This document shows, piece by piece, positions 11,880 to 46,389 of a stretch of 64,000 nucleotides of DNA (position 1 is its first letter; the number at the start of each line of letters is the position of its first letter). The DNA is from Prosapia bicincta (taxonomy: Eukaryota; Arthropoda; Insecta; Hemiptera; Cercopidae): assembly GCA_036971475.1 (NCBI GenBank), contig JBAIZL010000008.1:36414690-36478689 (forward strand). Reading direction: 5' to 3'. The notes under the pieces are model-generated. The model ran no database searches. It saw only the letters and a program-made list of their open reading frames with translations, and was not told the origin of the DNA. Position numbers and translations under genes: made by a program.

Positions 11880-13151
11880 TTTTTTGGACTAGGAGACTGA
11901 CAGACTTACCTTGGTAAGAGTCCACTCTGTAGTCTTGAAATAGAAACACATAAACGCACTTAAACAATGATATATTTCAACCACACAGTGGTGTTTGTCA
12001 ATCGAAGAGAAAACACAAAAAGAAATATGAGAGAATGAAATAAAATAAAATTTTATTTTAGTGTTTTTAAATTTTATAATTACAAATAATATACATGTCA
12101 GAATAACAATATAAAGTGGCAAAATGAAAAACGAATTTCCTTGTAATTTTCCATTTCCTTTTCTATGTATGGTGATGGACTATTGTTTTGTTTGTTAATA
12201 TTTATATACTTTCTTTTTTCATCACTTGCATTATGATGTAGTTTCTTTCCATATTGTCCTTTTGTGAAGCAAGTTTCAATACTCTCAATCCAGTTTGTTT
12301 GTTTATTTTATTGTTTTCATTTATTTTTAATCCTAGACTATTATTTATATAACTATTCTTTGAGCTTACCTTGTGTGGTTTTCATGACTGATACGGGTAT
12401 CAATGACAAAGTCATCATCAGTGAGTGTTGCTACTAAAAACTCTAACTTACAACTGTTATCTATTACTTATGATATTGTGTGGTACCCATGACAAAAATT
12501 TATGGTTGTGCAATGGAAGTTTCGATGACAACCAGATGAGAGTAGAATAATAATTCATATACATCTTTGTTATCTGAGTGGTAATGCGCTAGATTTCGAA
12601 GATGAAGATACTCAGTTTGAATCCGGCAAAACCCCAAAATTTTTATAATTTTAACTATTGAATAAATATTTGAAAAACTGTATTAACATCAATTGTCATC
12701 CATTATAGGTTTAAAAAATGTATTTAAACTTGATTGGATGAATAAAAAGGTATTTTATTAGCAATTGAAAATTTGTACAAGATATGTATCAGGAGAGTGT
12801 GAACTAATAGAAGGAATTTAATAACAATAACAAATAAAAAATATACTCTATCTGCAGTGTATCAAATGTCATCTACTTTCCTATAATATTTGTTAGGATT
12901 GTATTTATTTATTGAAGACCAAATAACTATTAGCAGGCCCGGTATTAACTCCCTGTAAAATAGAGGCAGATTAGTGAAAATGTATCTGTATCTGTAACTT
13001 ACAAAAATATTTCCATGATGCTTTACAAACAACTTTGTGCATGTTTTAGGGCTTCAAAGAAGGTGAAAGGAAAGTGGTGGTTACAGCTAAAGCTGTATCA
13101 GAGATTAATCCTCTGTATCAGATATTGGAAGTGCTAGAACCACCAGAGTAA
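2359..13151 (+). CDS. Gene 1: DUF167-like domain protein, 5' partial (three exons)
   Basis: Exons are 2359-2521, 5201-5328 and 13050-13151, with AG acceptors, GT donors (GTGAGT, GTATTT) and intron phases 1 and 0. The stop codon is TAA at 13149. The visible part encodes about 130 residues: a Ser/Pro/Thr-rich lead, then a strand NLILVLTCIRG, GDGRLIVKILAP, a helix FDAEISRFLSSVLQV, and a GFKEGERKVVVTA strand. This order of strands, the 'GRL-V-I-AP' block and the helix resemble the DUF167/YggU (UPF0235, C15orf40-like) domain. No enzymatic role of that family is firmly known. The first exon is missing; an upstream phase-0 exon with a signal peptide, as in gene 2, is expected. The 7.7-kb last intron is filled with transposons. 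Splicing is predicted from sequence only. Confidence 0.7.
2522..2740. other. Start of gene 1 intron 1 visible here
   Basis: AT-rich intron sequence after the GTGAGT donor. Nothing else is recognised. Confidence 0.5.
2750..3070 (-). pseudogene. Degenerate LINE reverse transcriptase C-terminus
   Basis: On the minus strand the frames give WFGHVKRM, then RWPQISWSDGI with EVMTERNLAEAL, interrupted by stops and a frameshift. 'W-GH-R-M ... R-P--W-D-------G' is the usual C-terminal tail of RTE/CR1-type LINE polymerases. Its GC content is higher than the surrounding intron. It lies inside an intron of gene 1 in antisense orientation. Confidence 0.5.
3071..4400. other. Intron DNA, no feature recognised
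   Basis: Gene 1 intron. It holds an A13 run near 3697 and moderately AT-rich unique-looking sequence. Short open frames have no recognisable domain. Confidence 0.4.
4401..4945 (+). pseudogene. PLE 3' fragment with decayed GIY-YIG domain
   Basis: An open frame from 4401 to 4763 ends in a GIYKITYNDC block followed by FYIDHSGR, the GIY and YIG signature motifs of PLE endonucleases. The G of YIG is D here, so the nuclease is probably dead. A frameshift near 4760 moves into 4760-4945, where NTTENFVIYKH and QHILNDKSH match the usual PLE C-terminal tail. The upstream reverse transcriptase is lost. A family D terminal motif follows 57 bp downstream. Confidence 0.75.
5002..5043 (+). ncRNA. Hammerhead-like junction motif, family D copy 3 (decayed)
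   Basis: CAGCA, the linker UUGAACAAU, then a weak hairpin. GAAA is replaced by CAAAA, and the stem I return UGC is partly lost. It aligns with 136-179 and 59630-59673. It supports the link between this repeat and PLE 3' ends. Confidence 0.3.
5350..5849. other. Intron DNA, no feature recognised
   Basis: Start of the last gene 1 intron. A short A-rich tract lies near 5625-5645. No transposon signature is recognised. Confidence 0.4.
5850..6218. repeat. Near-perfect palindrome, PLE-end family E
   Basis: Two arms of about 165 bp meet at an A-rich centre near 6040-6052. The arm begins with AGATTTTTTGG and GACTAGGAGACTGACAG and continues to AAGAAATATGAGAGAATG. Other copies are at 6645-7027 (palindrome), 11876-12050 (single arm) and 29852-30095 (shorter palindrome). 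All sit against AT microsatellites next to PLE family A ends. Confidence 0.85.
6219..6272. repeat. (AT)n microsatellite
   Basis: Uninterrupted AT dinucleotides between a family E palindrome and PLE family A terminal sequence. Confidence 0.95.
6384..6425 (-). ncRNA. Hammerhead-like junction motif, family A copy 1
   Basis: On the minus strand: stem I GUGAU with AUCAC, linker UCGACAAU, stem II GGUCAAUUGACC, GAAA, then GGUGCCU and C. It faces copy 2 (6480-6525) across a 50-bp spacer. The CUGANGA core of a classical hammerhead is absent. Confidence 0.35.
6480..6525 (+). ncRNA. Hammerhead-like junction motif, family A copy 2
   Basis: The best-paired family A copy. Stem I is seven perfect pairs (GAGUGAU with AUCACUC), the linker is UCGACAAU, stem II is the perfect hairpin palindrome GGUCAAUUGACC, then GAAA, a near-palindromic stem III and C. 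Confidence 0.4.
6588..6640. repeat. (AT)n microsatellite
   Basis: AT dinucleotide run joining a PLE family A end (ATTAACTTCAT) to a family E palindrome. Confidence 0.95.
6645..7027. repeat. Second family E palindrome
   Basis: Same arms as 5850-6218, with a centre near 6840-6860 (an ATTTTATTTTCAG-type turn). The arms are nearly identical to the first copy, which points to recent duplication or conversion. Confidence 0.85.
7028..7088. repeat. (AT)n microsatellite at PLE 3' end
   Basis: AT dinucleotides directly after the 3' terminal sequence of the minus-strand PLE copy (7089-9069). Confidence 0.95.
7153..7194 (-). ncRNA. Hammerhead-like junction motif, family A copy 3
   Basis: Lies about 80 bp downstream of the P1 endonuclease frame. 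It has linker UCGACAAU, stem II GGUCAAGUGACC, GAAA, the perfect palindrome AGGCGCCU as stem III, C, then the stem I return AUCAC. This is the best evidence that the motif belongs to the PLE 3' region. Confidence 0.4.
7275..7958 (-). pseudogene. PLE P1 C-terminal part with GIY-YIG endonuclease
   Basis: A 227-residue frame. Residues 1-90 are the linker after the reverse transcriptase thumb (AIENGYNKNIIKN). From about residue 122 it has GIYKITCNNC, FYIGKTTRSFKIRFEEH and a later H-x3-E-type helix, which matches the GIY-YIG nuclease fold of PLEs. The YIG glycine, the conserved arginine and the glutamate are all present, so this domain could fold. The rest of the polyprotein upstream is broken. Confidence 0.85.
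8104..8472 (-). pseudogene. PLE P1 reverse transcriptase, middle part
   Basis: Begins with MYPSIPIEETIEII (the motif A region, in which F/MYPSI is usual for PLEs) and includes TGLSMGSPISSVISEIYL (motif B). After HFEQI about 40 bp present in P2 are missing, which shifts the frame, so the YIDD motif C is read in another frame. A dead copy. Confidence 0.8.
8527..9069 (-). pseudogene. PLE P1 reverse transcriptase, N-terminal part
   Basis: A 180-residue frame with SDKTNTPVII and PPILTGIPKIHKPDTPFRPL, the conserved PLE blocks before motif A (P-x-L-x-G-x-PKIHKP). It ends at a stop at 8527, separating it from the next frame. The first codon is not ATG; the frame simply opens at the junction with copy P2. 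Confidence 0.8.
9064..9758 (+). pseudogene. PLE P2 reverse transcriptase motifs B and C, thumb and linker
   Basis: TGLPMGSPISSVMSEIYL is motif B. Stops follow near 9148. Then WTRYVDDILV carries the catalytic YVDD at 9192-9203, and the frame stays open to 9758, passing YLDITLNI, VYRKPTSNN and SNHPWTHK, all typical PLE blocks. The N-terminal half is absent, so it cannot encode an active polymerase. Confidence 0.8.
9716..9930 (+). pseudogene. PLE P2 GIY-YIG fragment
   Basis: A shift of frame at an AT run near 9705 leads into NKEYYTPTYKP and GIYKITCDNC, then FYIGKTTRSFKIRYEEH, and stops being alignable after AFKNKN, where the internal deletion begins. Confidence 0.75.
9986..10025 (+). ncRNA. Hammerhead-like junction motif, family A copy 4
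   Basis: Stem I GUGAU with AUCA, linker UCGACAAU, stem II GGUCAAGUGACC, GAAA, palindromic stem III AGGCGCCU, C. Same sequence as copy 3, in P2. Confidence 0.4.
10077..11201 (-). mobile_element. Solo LTR, 1125 bp
   Basis: Begins TGTAAC and ends GTTACA (TG...CA) and is flanked by the 4-bp duplication ATAG (10073-10076 and 11202-11205). The PLE terminal sequence is continuous if it is removed. On the minus strand there is a CCAATCA box, TATATAAATA about 20 bp later (near 10935-10955), and a downstream AATAAA near 10300, so the LTR reads leftward. No internal retroelement genes remain, as expected after LTR-LTR recombination. The superfamily cannot be decided from an LTR; a 4-bp target duplication is common in Gypsy-like elements. 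Open frames inside it are not genes. Confidence 0.8.
10930..10975 (-). promoter_or_regulatory. CCAAT and TATA elements of the solo LTR
   Basis: Reading leftward, CCAATCAGAATATTC is followed by ATATATATAAATA. The spacing suits an RNA polymerase II core promoter starting near 10910-10920. It may drive antisense transcription in the gene 1 intron. Confidence 0.45.
11206..11440. mobile_element. Remainder of PLE family A ends
   Basis: 11206-11265 completes the P2 3' end (TAATATATTAACTTCATAAAG). From about 11275 an inverted, decayed family A end follows, in which the junction motif (11337-11375) has lost its linker and second stem. Near 11385-11410 short direct and inverted repeats of CCATTGG occur. 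Confidence 0.6.
11447..11477. repeat. (AT)n microsatellite
   Basis: AT run in the PLE-end cluster. Confidence 0.9.
11592..11681. repeat. (AT)n microsatellite
   Basis: About 45 AT units. The minus-strand open frame across it (a poly-Tyr/Ile string) is an artefact. Confidence 0.95.
11690..11822. mobile_element. Inverted pair of PLE family A tails
   Basis: Two copies of the tail sequence containing TTTTATCCACCATTAAGTGC face each other around 11755. The junction motif itself is missing. Confidence 0.65.
11823..11876. repeat. (AT)n microsatellite
   Basis: AT run between the PLE tail and a family E arm. Confidence 0.95.
11877..12050. repeat. Single family E arm
   Basis: The left arm as in 5850-6218, without the facing arm. 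It ends in AATAAAATAAAATTTTATTTTAG and runs into the dispersed repeat that starts about 12046. Confidence 0.75.
12346..12470 (-). ncRNA. Short insertion with partial hammerhead core
   Basis: Absent from the copy at 44.3 kb. On the minus strand it has CUGAUGAU, a hairpin containing UGAUAC with GUAUCA, then GAAA. I cannot find a stem I pairing, so it is at most a decayed hammerhead from a PLE or a retrozyme-like element. Confidence 0.3.
12571..12635 (+). repeat. tRNA-derived SINE-like segment
   Basis: TGAGTGGTAATGCGCTAGA resembles a tRNA box A. TTTCGAAGATGAAGATACTC resembles an anticodon-arm/variable-loop region. GTTTGAATCC resembles box B. The copy at 44444-44508 has GTTCAAATCC. It is probably an RNA polymerase III promoter relic rather than a working tRNA, since the acceptor stem does not close. 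Confidence 0.5.
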
Positions 13152-13681
13152 TTAGTCAGGTATAAACTCTATGTAAGTCACAAGTAAATCTTATTAGCTT
13201 TTTCCGAATGTAAATGAATATTCTATAGCTAACTTATTTTTAAAGTTAGTTATAGCTCAAAATTAAAGTTATATTGATAATTTTTTAATAAATGATTGAC
13301 AAAGTAATTAACACAAAGCACGCTCAAACTATGGCAATAGCCTTTGAAGATAAGAAGCTGTGCAACAGAAATGTACGTGCGGTTAATACAAAATTACATT
13401 TTTTATCACAAAGGTACCACTATTAGTTCCAAAATAGTGAAACATGGTCCTATTTGTAAAAAGCCATTATTTTAAAATTACATATTACTGAATAAACTAT
13501 TTAGACCTGGTCACCTTATGTCTTCATATCTAGTAATTAATTTTTTTAGCAGTTTTGGTTGACACACATCATATATAGAAAGATGGATTTTATAAAGTAT
13601 AAAAAGAGAGTAGCGTCAATTAGTCAATGACTTTCATAGCCTTAAATCTGGATTGATGTAATGAGGTCAAAACTGATAATA
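13152..13681. other. Gene 1 3' region
   Basis: An AATAAA polyadenylation-type signal lies near 13288. Otherwise AT-rich sequence without recognised elements. Confidence 0.4.
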
Positions 13682-14526
13682 TAGTAAAACCTCTCATATC
13701 TGGATCAATGTGGCGACAGCCCAATCCAGATGACAAAAACTCCGGATATGGGAGGAGTTATGTAATGATGTAGGTTTGTACTATATAATCACAACCATTT
13801 CAATTTTGGAAGTAAATCTATCGTTTTATGTAAATAATGTACACTTATTGAAGATTGTAATTATACTTTAATAGCAATATAGAATTGAATGTACAATTTA
13901 GTTACATGCCTGTATGTAGAGTCCCTTGATACTCTACTGAACATACATTTAAATATAATAATTTTTGGTTTTGGTATAAAAAAGATGTAATGACAGTTAG
14001 GTTGTTTCATTGAACACGTTTTTATGATGAAATAGCGCTCCACTTTCGAAAGACTAGATCGGCTGCTGTTGCGTCGTTTCGTTGTTTGATATAATGGTCA
14101 GGTGCCTGGAAAGCTTTGGTATGCTTTACCTATCTCGCTTGCATTTTTTTTACATGTCTGTCTCGGATCTTATAGTTTTATTGCACAAATCTTATTTTCA
14201 ATAGAAAACACAATTTTTTCCGCTTTTACGCATTGCTGGTTATTGTAGATTACCAGTTCTAGATAAAATAACATACTAAATTACCTAAGTACACAAAATC
14301 CTGTAGAACATATGTAAACTGAATGATCCCGACACTGAGACCCAACTGATTAAGGTGGGTAATAGACCAATCTATAGAAGACTGGTTAAGTTGGGAAGGA
14401 ACAAAGAGTGACTGCTGGTGCCAGAGAACTGGACCGATGACAAAGGGCTTTGCAGAATAAAGATGCTAACTTTATTTTCCCATTAAGTCTGGATATTGGA
14501 GGCTCCTGATGTGAGAGGTTTTACTG
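13682..14526. mobile_element. pogo/Tigger-type MITE, 845 bp
   Basis: Terminal inverted repeats AGTAAAACCTCTCATATC at the left and its near complement ending GAGAGGTTTTACTG at the right, flanked by TA. This is the terminus style of pogo/Tigger elements (CAGTAAAACCTC...). The first base is T instead of C. No transposase frame is visible inside; the centre mentions only short decayed frames. Confidence 0.8.
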
Positions 14527-16480
14527 TACTCCTTTTATTCATTTTGTAATTTATTTCTGACCTTTATATATTTATTCCTGTTTGTTATTTTTATTTTCAG
14601 ACTAATATTATTGTTTTTATTCATACTGTTTGTTTGTCTTAACTTGACTGCTAACATCCAGTTACATTATGAAAGCTTTTTCTAAAAGTTTTTGTTTAAT
14701 AGTAAAAAAAGTTATGAAAACCATAAATTGTTTGTATGACAGTATGTACCGTGCTTAGTAAGTTTTAGTGATTATTTATTGCAAAATGTTAAGTATAAGT
14801 TCTGCTTGAACATAATTCTACTTATTCAACAGAACATAATAAGTTAAAACTAAATCTGAGAAATTATAAACTAAGATACATTTTGTTTTGTACCTTTTAA
14901 GTAACATTTTAATTTTGAATCTTTTCATATTTTTTTAAAAGTATTAATAAAAAAATATGTGTATAAATATAATTTCTGTATTTTTAACACCAATTAAGGT
15001 TTAATAAGTTAGCCTTTTAGTTAAATGATAGGTACACTTTCCTTTTTATACAGCAGAATTATATTCTTGAACAATTTTTCCAAGTAACAGTTGTGTTCTT
15101 GAGGTATTTTGTATCTTACAATAACAATACTACCCTCAATATTGAGCAAATAGGTTTCTTTTATTTCAGCAAATAAAATTGCAAGAAATGCTTGTTGCAG
15201 GAGGATCTCAAAGACTTGTCCCAAAGACAGTGCTTCATGAGAAAAATTTGATCATTGTTTTATTTATTTCGAAACTAGAATATTTTAAAATTTCTTTTAA
15301 TAATAAAAAATAAGGATGAGTTTGGGACATGTACTAATATATTTTCCACCATAGACTAAATGTGTTTGATAATCTTGTACACTTTTATTTTAGTAACACA
15401 ATTTATAAGGGAATTGTATAAAGAGATGCCATTTAAATGTACAAAAGCTATCCAAAAAGTGATCAATGTTTTCAATTATCCTGCTGTGTGTGTGGGCTAC
15501 AGCTGCTATCGGAATGCACCCAGCAGTGTTTCTCTTTGTGATGTGGTGAGCTACATGCTGTAATGGAAAACCTTGACAGTAGTGATGAGTGTTCTGTGGG
15601 CAAAGTAAATACAAACCAATTGATACTTAATAACAACTTTGTGATGTAGTCAAAAAAAAAAAAAATGAGTGAAAACCGAGTAAGGGAGCTGTGCATTGAT
15701 TTTCAAATTGGCAGTACCAATATGGTAGTGTAGTGGCAGGCCTAGTCTTGTGTCTGATTACGTTTAATGAAAATCAATGACAAAAATCGCTGTTTTATGA
15801 TTACGGAACTGAGAAATGTCAGCAGGATATAAAAAACAGGTTTTAGGGAAATACTAGAGCAAATGTTTGGTTTTTTCATGTCAATTCTTCTTTACACACA
15901 AGCAGAGGCATAAACATACCAGAGGCAGCAGATTTCTATTCAGACGGTATTGAAAAATTTTTACAAAGACTTGAGATAATGCCTTAATTTGAATCCTGAT
16001 TATGTAGAAAATTAGGTTAGAGTATATGTTTAAGTTGTATATAATAAAGTTTGTTTTTTCATATTGTTAATTTCGTAATATGTCTGTCAGTTGTTGTATC
16101 ATATACAAGGATAGCCCTTGTATATGATAGATTTTGTTTTGGTTTCACTCAAATGCCTCAAATATTTGCTGGGAAATTTATTAAACCAATAATAAAACAC
16201 AAAATCACAGTGATATAAAAAAAATTTGTTTGTAAAATATTATCTTATGTACATTTTGTAACAATGTTAACATCTTCAAACGTAAAATCACACAAATAAA
16301 TTCATAATTGGATTTAACAATAATATTAATTAAGAATAATATGTTTTTAATCTCTACCTTAGACTATGATAAATCTTTGATAAAGTTTCTGACATAAATA
16401 ATAAAATTCTAACTCAGGATTTACAGTTACTAGAGCAGTAATTGTGTTAAGATGATTACTAAAGTTTTCTAATTTTTTCT
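14527..16480. other. Intergenic AT-rich DNA
   Basis: No gene is supported. There is an A14 run at about 15651 and a short perfect hairpin at 16099-16132. Open frames near 15021-15700 have no domain and overlap on both strands. Confidence 0.4.
16099..16132. other. Hairpin with 13-bp stem
   Basis: ATCATATACAAGG and CCTTGTATATGAT pair around ATAGC. It is isolated and of unknown meaning. Confidence 0.6.
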
Positions 16481-16485
16481 CTTAC

Positions 16486-16495
16486 TATATAAAAT
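16486..16495 (+). promoter_or_regulatory. Possible TATA box of gene 2 promoter a
   Basis: TATATAAAAT lies about 215 bp upstream of the ATG at 16708. In such AT-rich DNA this may be chance. Confidence 0.2.
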
Positions 16496-16707
16496 AAAAC
16501 CAGTGAAACTTTTAGACATATTGTTATCACTCATCATTACAGAGTATTTATCAGCTTGTTTATCAAAACTTTGTTGGGGAAGGGGAGAGAAGATAATAGT
16601 GATTCTTATTCAGCCTTTTAATTCAAATGGATTTAAATCTAATTTGTGACACATTAAAATAAAGAAAAAAATTGATAAAATATTGTTAGTAAACCCACTT
16701 TATATTT

Positions 16708-42788
<26,081 letters not shown>

Positions 42789-43074
42789 CTTATGATAAAG
42801 TGGAATGAACAAAGGTTCACATAGAGTGAAATCTTTTTTAATTTTTAAAATTACAAGCCGAGGTTTTTGTACTATTGAATTATTATTGAAAACAGTACTT
42901 CACTAAATTTTTTAAAGCACTAATTCTTCCAGTACTTTATGGTAACGATTAATCAGAAATATTTTTTGAAATGTGTAATCAAATATAATAGAAGAATTAA
43001 TGACAACAAGATATAAAAATCAAGTAATATAAAAAAAAAAAAATTAATAAATTCCTACTTACATCAACAAAGAA
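42789..43074. other. Gene 2 3' region
   Basis: AATAAA near 43046 after an A13 run could be the polyadenylation signal. Confidence 0.35.
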
Positions 43075-43340
43075 AACTCTACTTTTGTTACTTTTATTAA
43101 ATACTCTACTTTACTCTACTTTTATTAAATAATTACAATTAACATAAATATGTATATACATATGAGAGAATCATAATATTAAGTGCCAAAATAGACAGCG
43201 AAATTAATTATTAAAATTAATGAGTTAATATTTTTAAAAAACTATTAACATTTGAACAAATAAAAAGTATTTTACTAACGATTGAAAATTTGAAAAAGAT
43301 ATATAAATATATATAGGGAGAGTGTGACTAAGGTTGCATT
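43075..43340 (+). repeat. Dispersed repeat R1, partial copy
   Basis: Shares ATAATATTAAGTGCCAAAATAG and ATTGAAAATTTG with the copies at 12 and 44 kb. The centre with the tRNA-like part is missing. Confidence 0.6.
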
Positions 43341-44009
43341 AGATTCTGAAGCATCAGAATTTCTGAATATCTGATTATCAATTCAACAAACATATGGAGT
43401 AATGTATCAGCTCTTTCATCTTTATTTAGCATCTATGTTTCCATTATTTTCAAATTCAATATCATATAAAGTAGTTTGATTCAGTTTAGTATAAATTTAG
43501 TTATATTTTTTAAAAAAAATGTTAAAGTTAAGATGCTAGATGAAACGTTTTTTAACCTAAATGTTCATAACCTTAAGCAAAAGTAAAAGTTTTAAAAACT
43601 TGAGCAGGAAGAACATTTGCAACTGTACTCACCAGTGACTGGACATCAAAATCAGTGAAAACACACAAGGATTTATTTTTTAAAAATTACAGTTCTGGTG
43701 TTTCAGGAAGAAATTTTATTTTAAAAGATAATTTTAATATTGTTGTTAAAGTTAAATTAATAAAAAAATATTACGTTTGATACATTTATTTTATAAAATT
43801 CATAATAGGATATTTCAAAATTTTACAATGAACAAAATAAGTAAAATCAGAAAATAGAATTTATTCGGACAATCATTGTTTCTTACAATTGGTATCTCTC
43901 TTTAAATTACGAGTATTATTGATGACTACACTTCTTTGAAAAATGAATAAATTATAAAACAAATAATATAAATTTGTTTAAAGTCAATTCCTACTTTAAT
44001 AAAAAAAAA
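43341..44009. other. Intergenic AT-rich DNA
   Basis: No supported element. Confidence 0.4.
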
Positions 44010-44715
44010 AATGTTATTTTAGTTTTTTTATTTTATAATTACAATTAATACAAACCTGTATATACATATATACATTCAGATTAACAATATTAAGTGGCAA
44101 AATAGAAAGCGAATTTCCTTGCAATTTTCCATTTTATTTTCTATGTATGGTGTTGGACTATTATTTTTGTTTGTTAATATTTATACGCTTTTTTTGTCGC
44201 TTGCGTTCTGTTGTATTTTCTTTTTGCATTGTCTGTTTGTGAAGCAAGGTTCAATACCGTTAATCCAGTTTGTTTGTTTATTTTATTCTTTTCATTCATT
44301 TTTAATCCTAGAATATTATTTATGATATTGTGTGGTAACCATGGCAACAATTTAAAGTTGTGCAATGGAGGTTTCAATGACAACCAGATAGGGGTTAAAG
44401 AAAAATTCATATTCATCTTTGAGAAGTACTATTATAGATATGGGATAGTTGACTCAGTGCCAAAGGGTTAGACTTTGAACATGAAGATACTCAGTTCAAA
44501 TCCGATCTAGACTCCCCCCCCCCCCAATTTGTATAATTTAATTATTGAATAAATATTTGAAAAAACTGAATTAACATCACCTGTCATCCACTATAGGTTA
44601 AAAGAAATGTACTTGTATTTGAACTCGATTGGATAAATAAAAACGTATTTTATTAACAATTGAAAATTTGTACAAGATATATATGAGGAGAGTTTGAGCT
44701 AATAGGAGGAATTGA
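44010..44715 (+). repeat. Dispersed repeat R1, copy 3
   Basis: Parallel to 12046-12815 but without the 130-bp insertion. The tRNA-like part is 44444-44508, followed by a C13 run. Overlapping open frames on both strands at 44119-44471 are not genes. Confidence 0.75.
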
Positions 44716-46389
44716 AAAACCATTTAGAAACAGGTCTCTGGGTTTTATACTTGAGTTTTAAGCCAATTAGCTTTTGGCCTATACACTATGATAGGTAGGA
44801 GATAGATGACTCTGTCATGGTATCATGTGCAGGGTTACTCATATGATGTAGACCTGTTTTCTATGTATCTCAAAGATCTGCCTATCTGTTACACCTAATT
44901 TGAAGAATGAAGAAAGGTAGGTTTAAGCATGTAGGGCTAAGGGAGGACATATGATTGAATGATATTTTCCAGTACCAGGGATGACTCCCTTTCCTTAGCC
45001 TGACCTAATTCCCCCTACCTACCCTTATTGTTCTTCTCATAAACAGTTCTAAAAGACAGACATTTCTTTAACAAACCCGATAAAGCTTAGGCCTATCTTA
45101 CTTATGTGACCCTAACCTCAACAGTACATACATTTGATGGGAACATAAAGACTAACACAAGACGTTTTAAAAGTTAAGGTGGAAGAATGATCATGCAGGT
45201 TTAGCATCACCAGAAGCAGAACGGTTCCATTGTAAGGAATGTCCATCTTGTGTTAGGGTTTCTGGAACAATCTGTGGCGAACCTATAACTAGGAATAACA
45301 TCTCACATGCATAAATAAATGCTGTGTTATTATAGTAATATGTATTCATGAATTTCAGAGTATTATTTTAGGTAAGCTTACCTTTAGGTGAAATAACTTC
45401 GTTGATCATGCCATGAAGTAGGGTGGGCAATCAGATTAAAAGGTTAGCTCCAGCATCATCCTCAGCCTTTGCAAAATTACTTATTATTGTAGAGGGGCTG
45501 TATTCTTTATTTAAGACCAGAGCCTTGAATTTTACACGATATTGTAAATATTAGCTGCTAATTACAATTCAAATATGTCTTTAGGCATAAAACAATAATA
45601 ATAAATATAGTATGTATGTATGTGTGTGTCTGGTGTGTGTTATCTTAGACTTGCGACATGGACTTGGAGGGTTAGTCTAGCTTTAAGATGTGTCAGTACT
45701 TACTACTCTCCCATTGGCATCCTCTATTCAGCTAGATAACAAAGGAAGCCTCCATAGTCTAGCTTTGCTTAGACCTCAAATAAGACAGTTGCTAACCTTT
45801 CTGGGTAATTCTAAACTCCTTAAGAAATTGTGAAAAAAACTCCTTGACAATCAACTTGCACCCGGAGATAAATTCCCATGGAGACCCCTGCACTCTCTAA
45901 CCAAGCACTAATACTTCATTCTATTTATTAGGAATATACTGTGGTGGAATTTAATAACAAATACACAAAAACTCTTAACCACAAACTTTCTTTATTTTAC
46001 CCTGTAAATTGAAAAATAAAGAAGGTTTGTGGTTAAGAGGTTTTTGTGTATTTATTACTAATTCTTCCTACTTATCCATTTTATGAGTGCTGTTTGGAAA
46101 TGTTATTCTTCCAGGGTTTAGTTTGGTAATGATTGAATATGACACGATATCTGGAAATAATGATGTTGTGTATAGTTCTGGAGGAAAAACAATGAAAATT
46201 GCCTGAATCTGTTTTCTTTGTTCTCTACAAGCAAGAAGGTACTTTCAGCCTACCTTGTTTCCAATCTTTCACCCGCCTTCACAAAGTACCCGCCTTCGTA
46301 GTGAAGCACCCATCAATCCCGGATTTGATTAACCTCACCAAATTGAGGTTCACAGATCGAACCTTATATGATTGAACGTATACTTCACA
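44716..46389. other. Intergenic DNA with one foldback
   Basis: No gene is recognised. A foldback lies at 45949-46063; the rest shows no motif that I can name. Confidence 0.4.
45949..46063. repeat. Foldback, 50-bp arms
   Basis: AAATACACAAAAACTCTTAA at left and TTAAGAGGTTTTTGTGTATTT at right pair almost completely around CCCTGTAAATTG. Probably a small MITE or a truncated palindromic element. Confidence 0.8.

Larger units (their letters stand above)
12046..12815 (+). repeat. Dispersed repeat R1 with tRNA-like SINE segment, copy 1
   Basis: Matches 44010-44715 over most of its length and, in part, 43075-43340. Shared words are TTCCTTGTAATTTTCC, TTTCTATGTATGGTG, GAATAAATATTTGAAAAA and GAAAATTTGTACAAGATAT. 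The part from 12571 to 12635 resembles a tRNA. A 130-bp insertion (12346-12470) is present only in this copy. Confidence 0.75.

Noticed and set aside
12571..12635. Functional tRNA gene
   Set aside because: Acceptor stem does not pair and the segment is part of a dispersed repeat.
15360..15696. Overlapping open frames on both strands
   Set aside because: No domain, no splice support, and an A14 run nearby; treated as chance.
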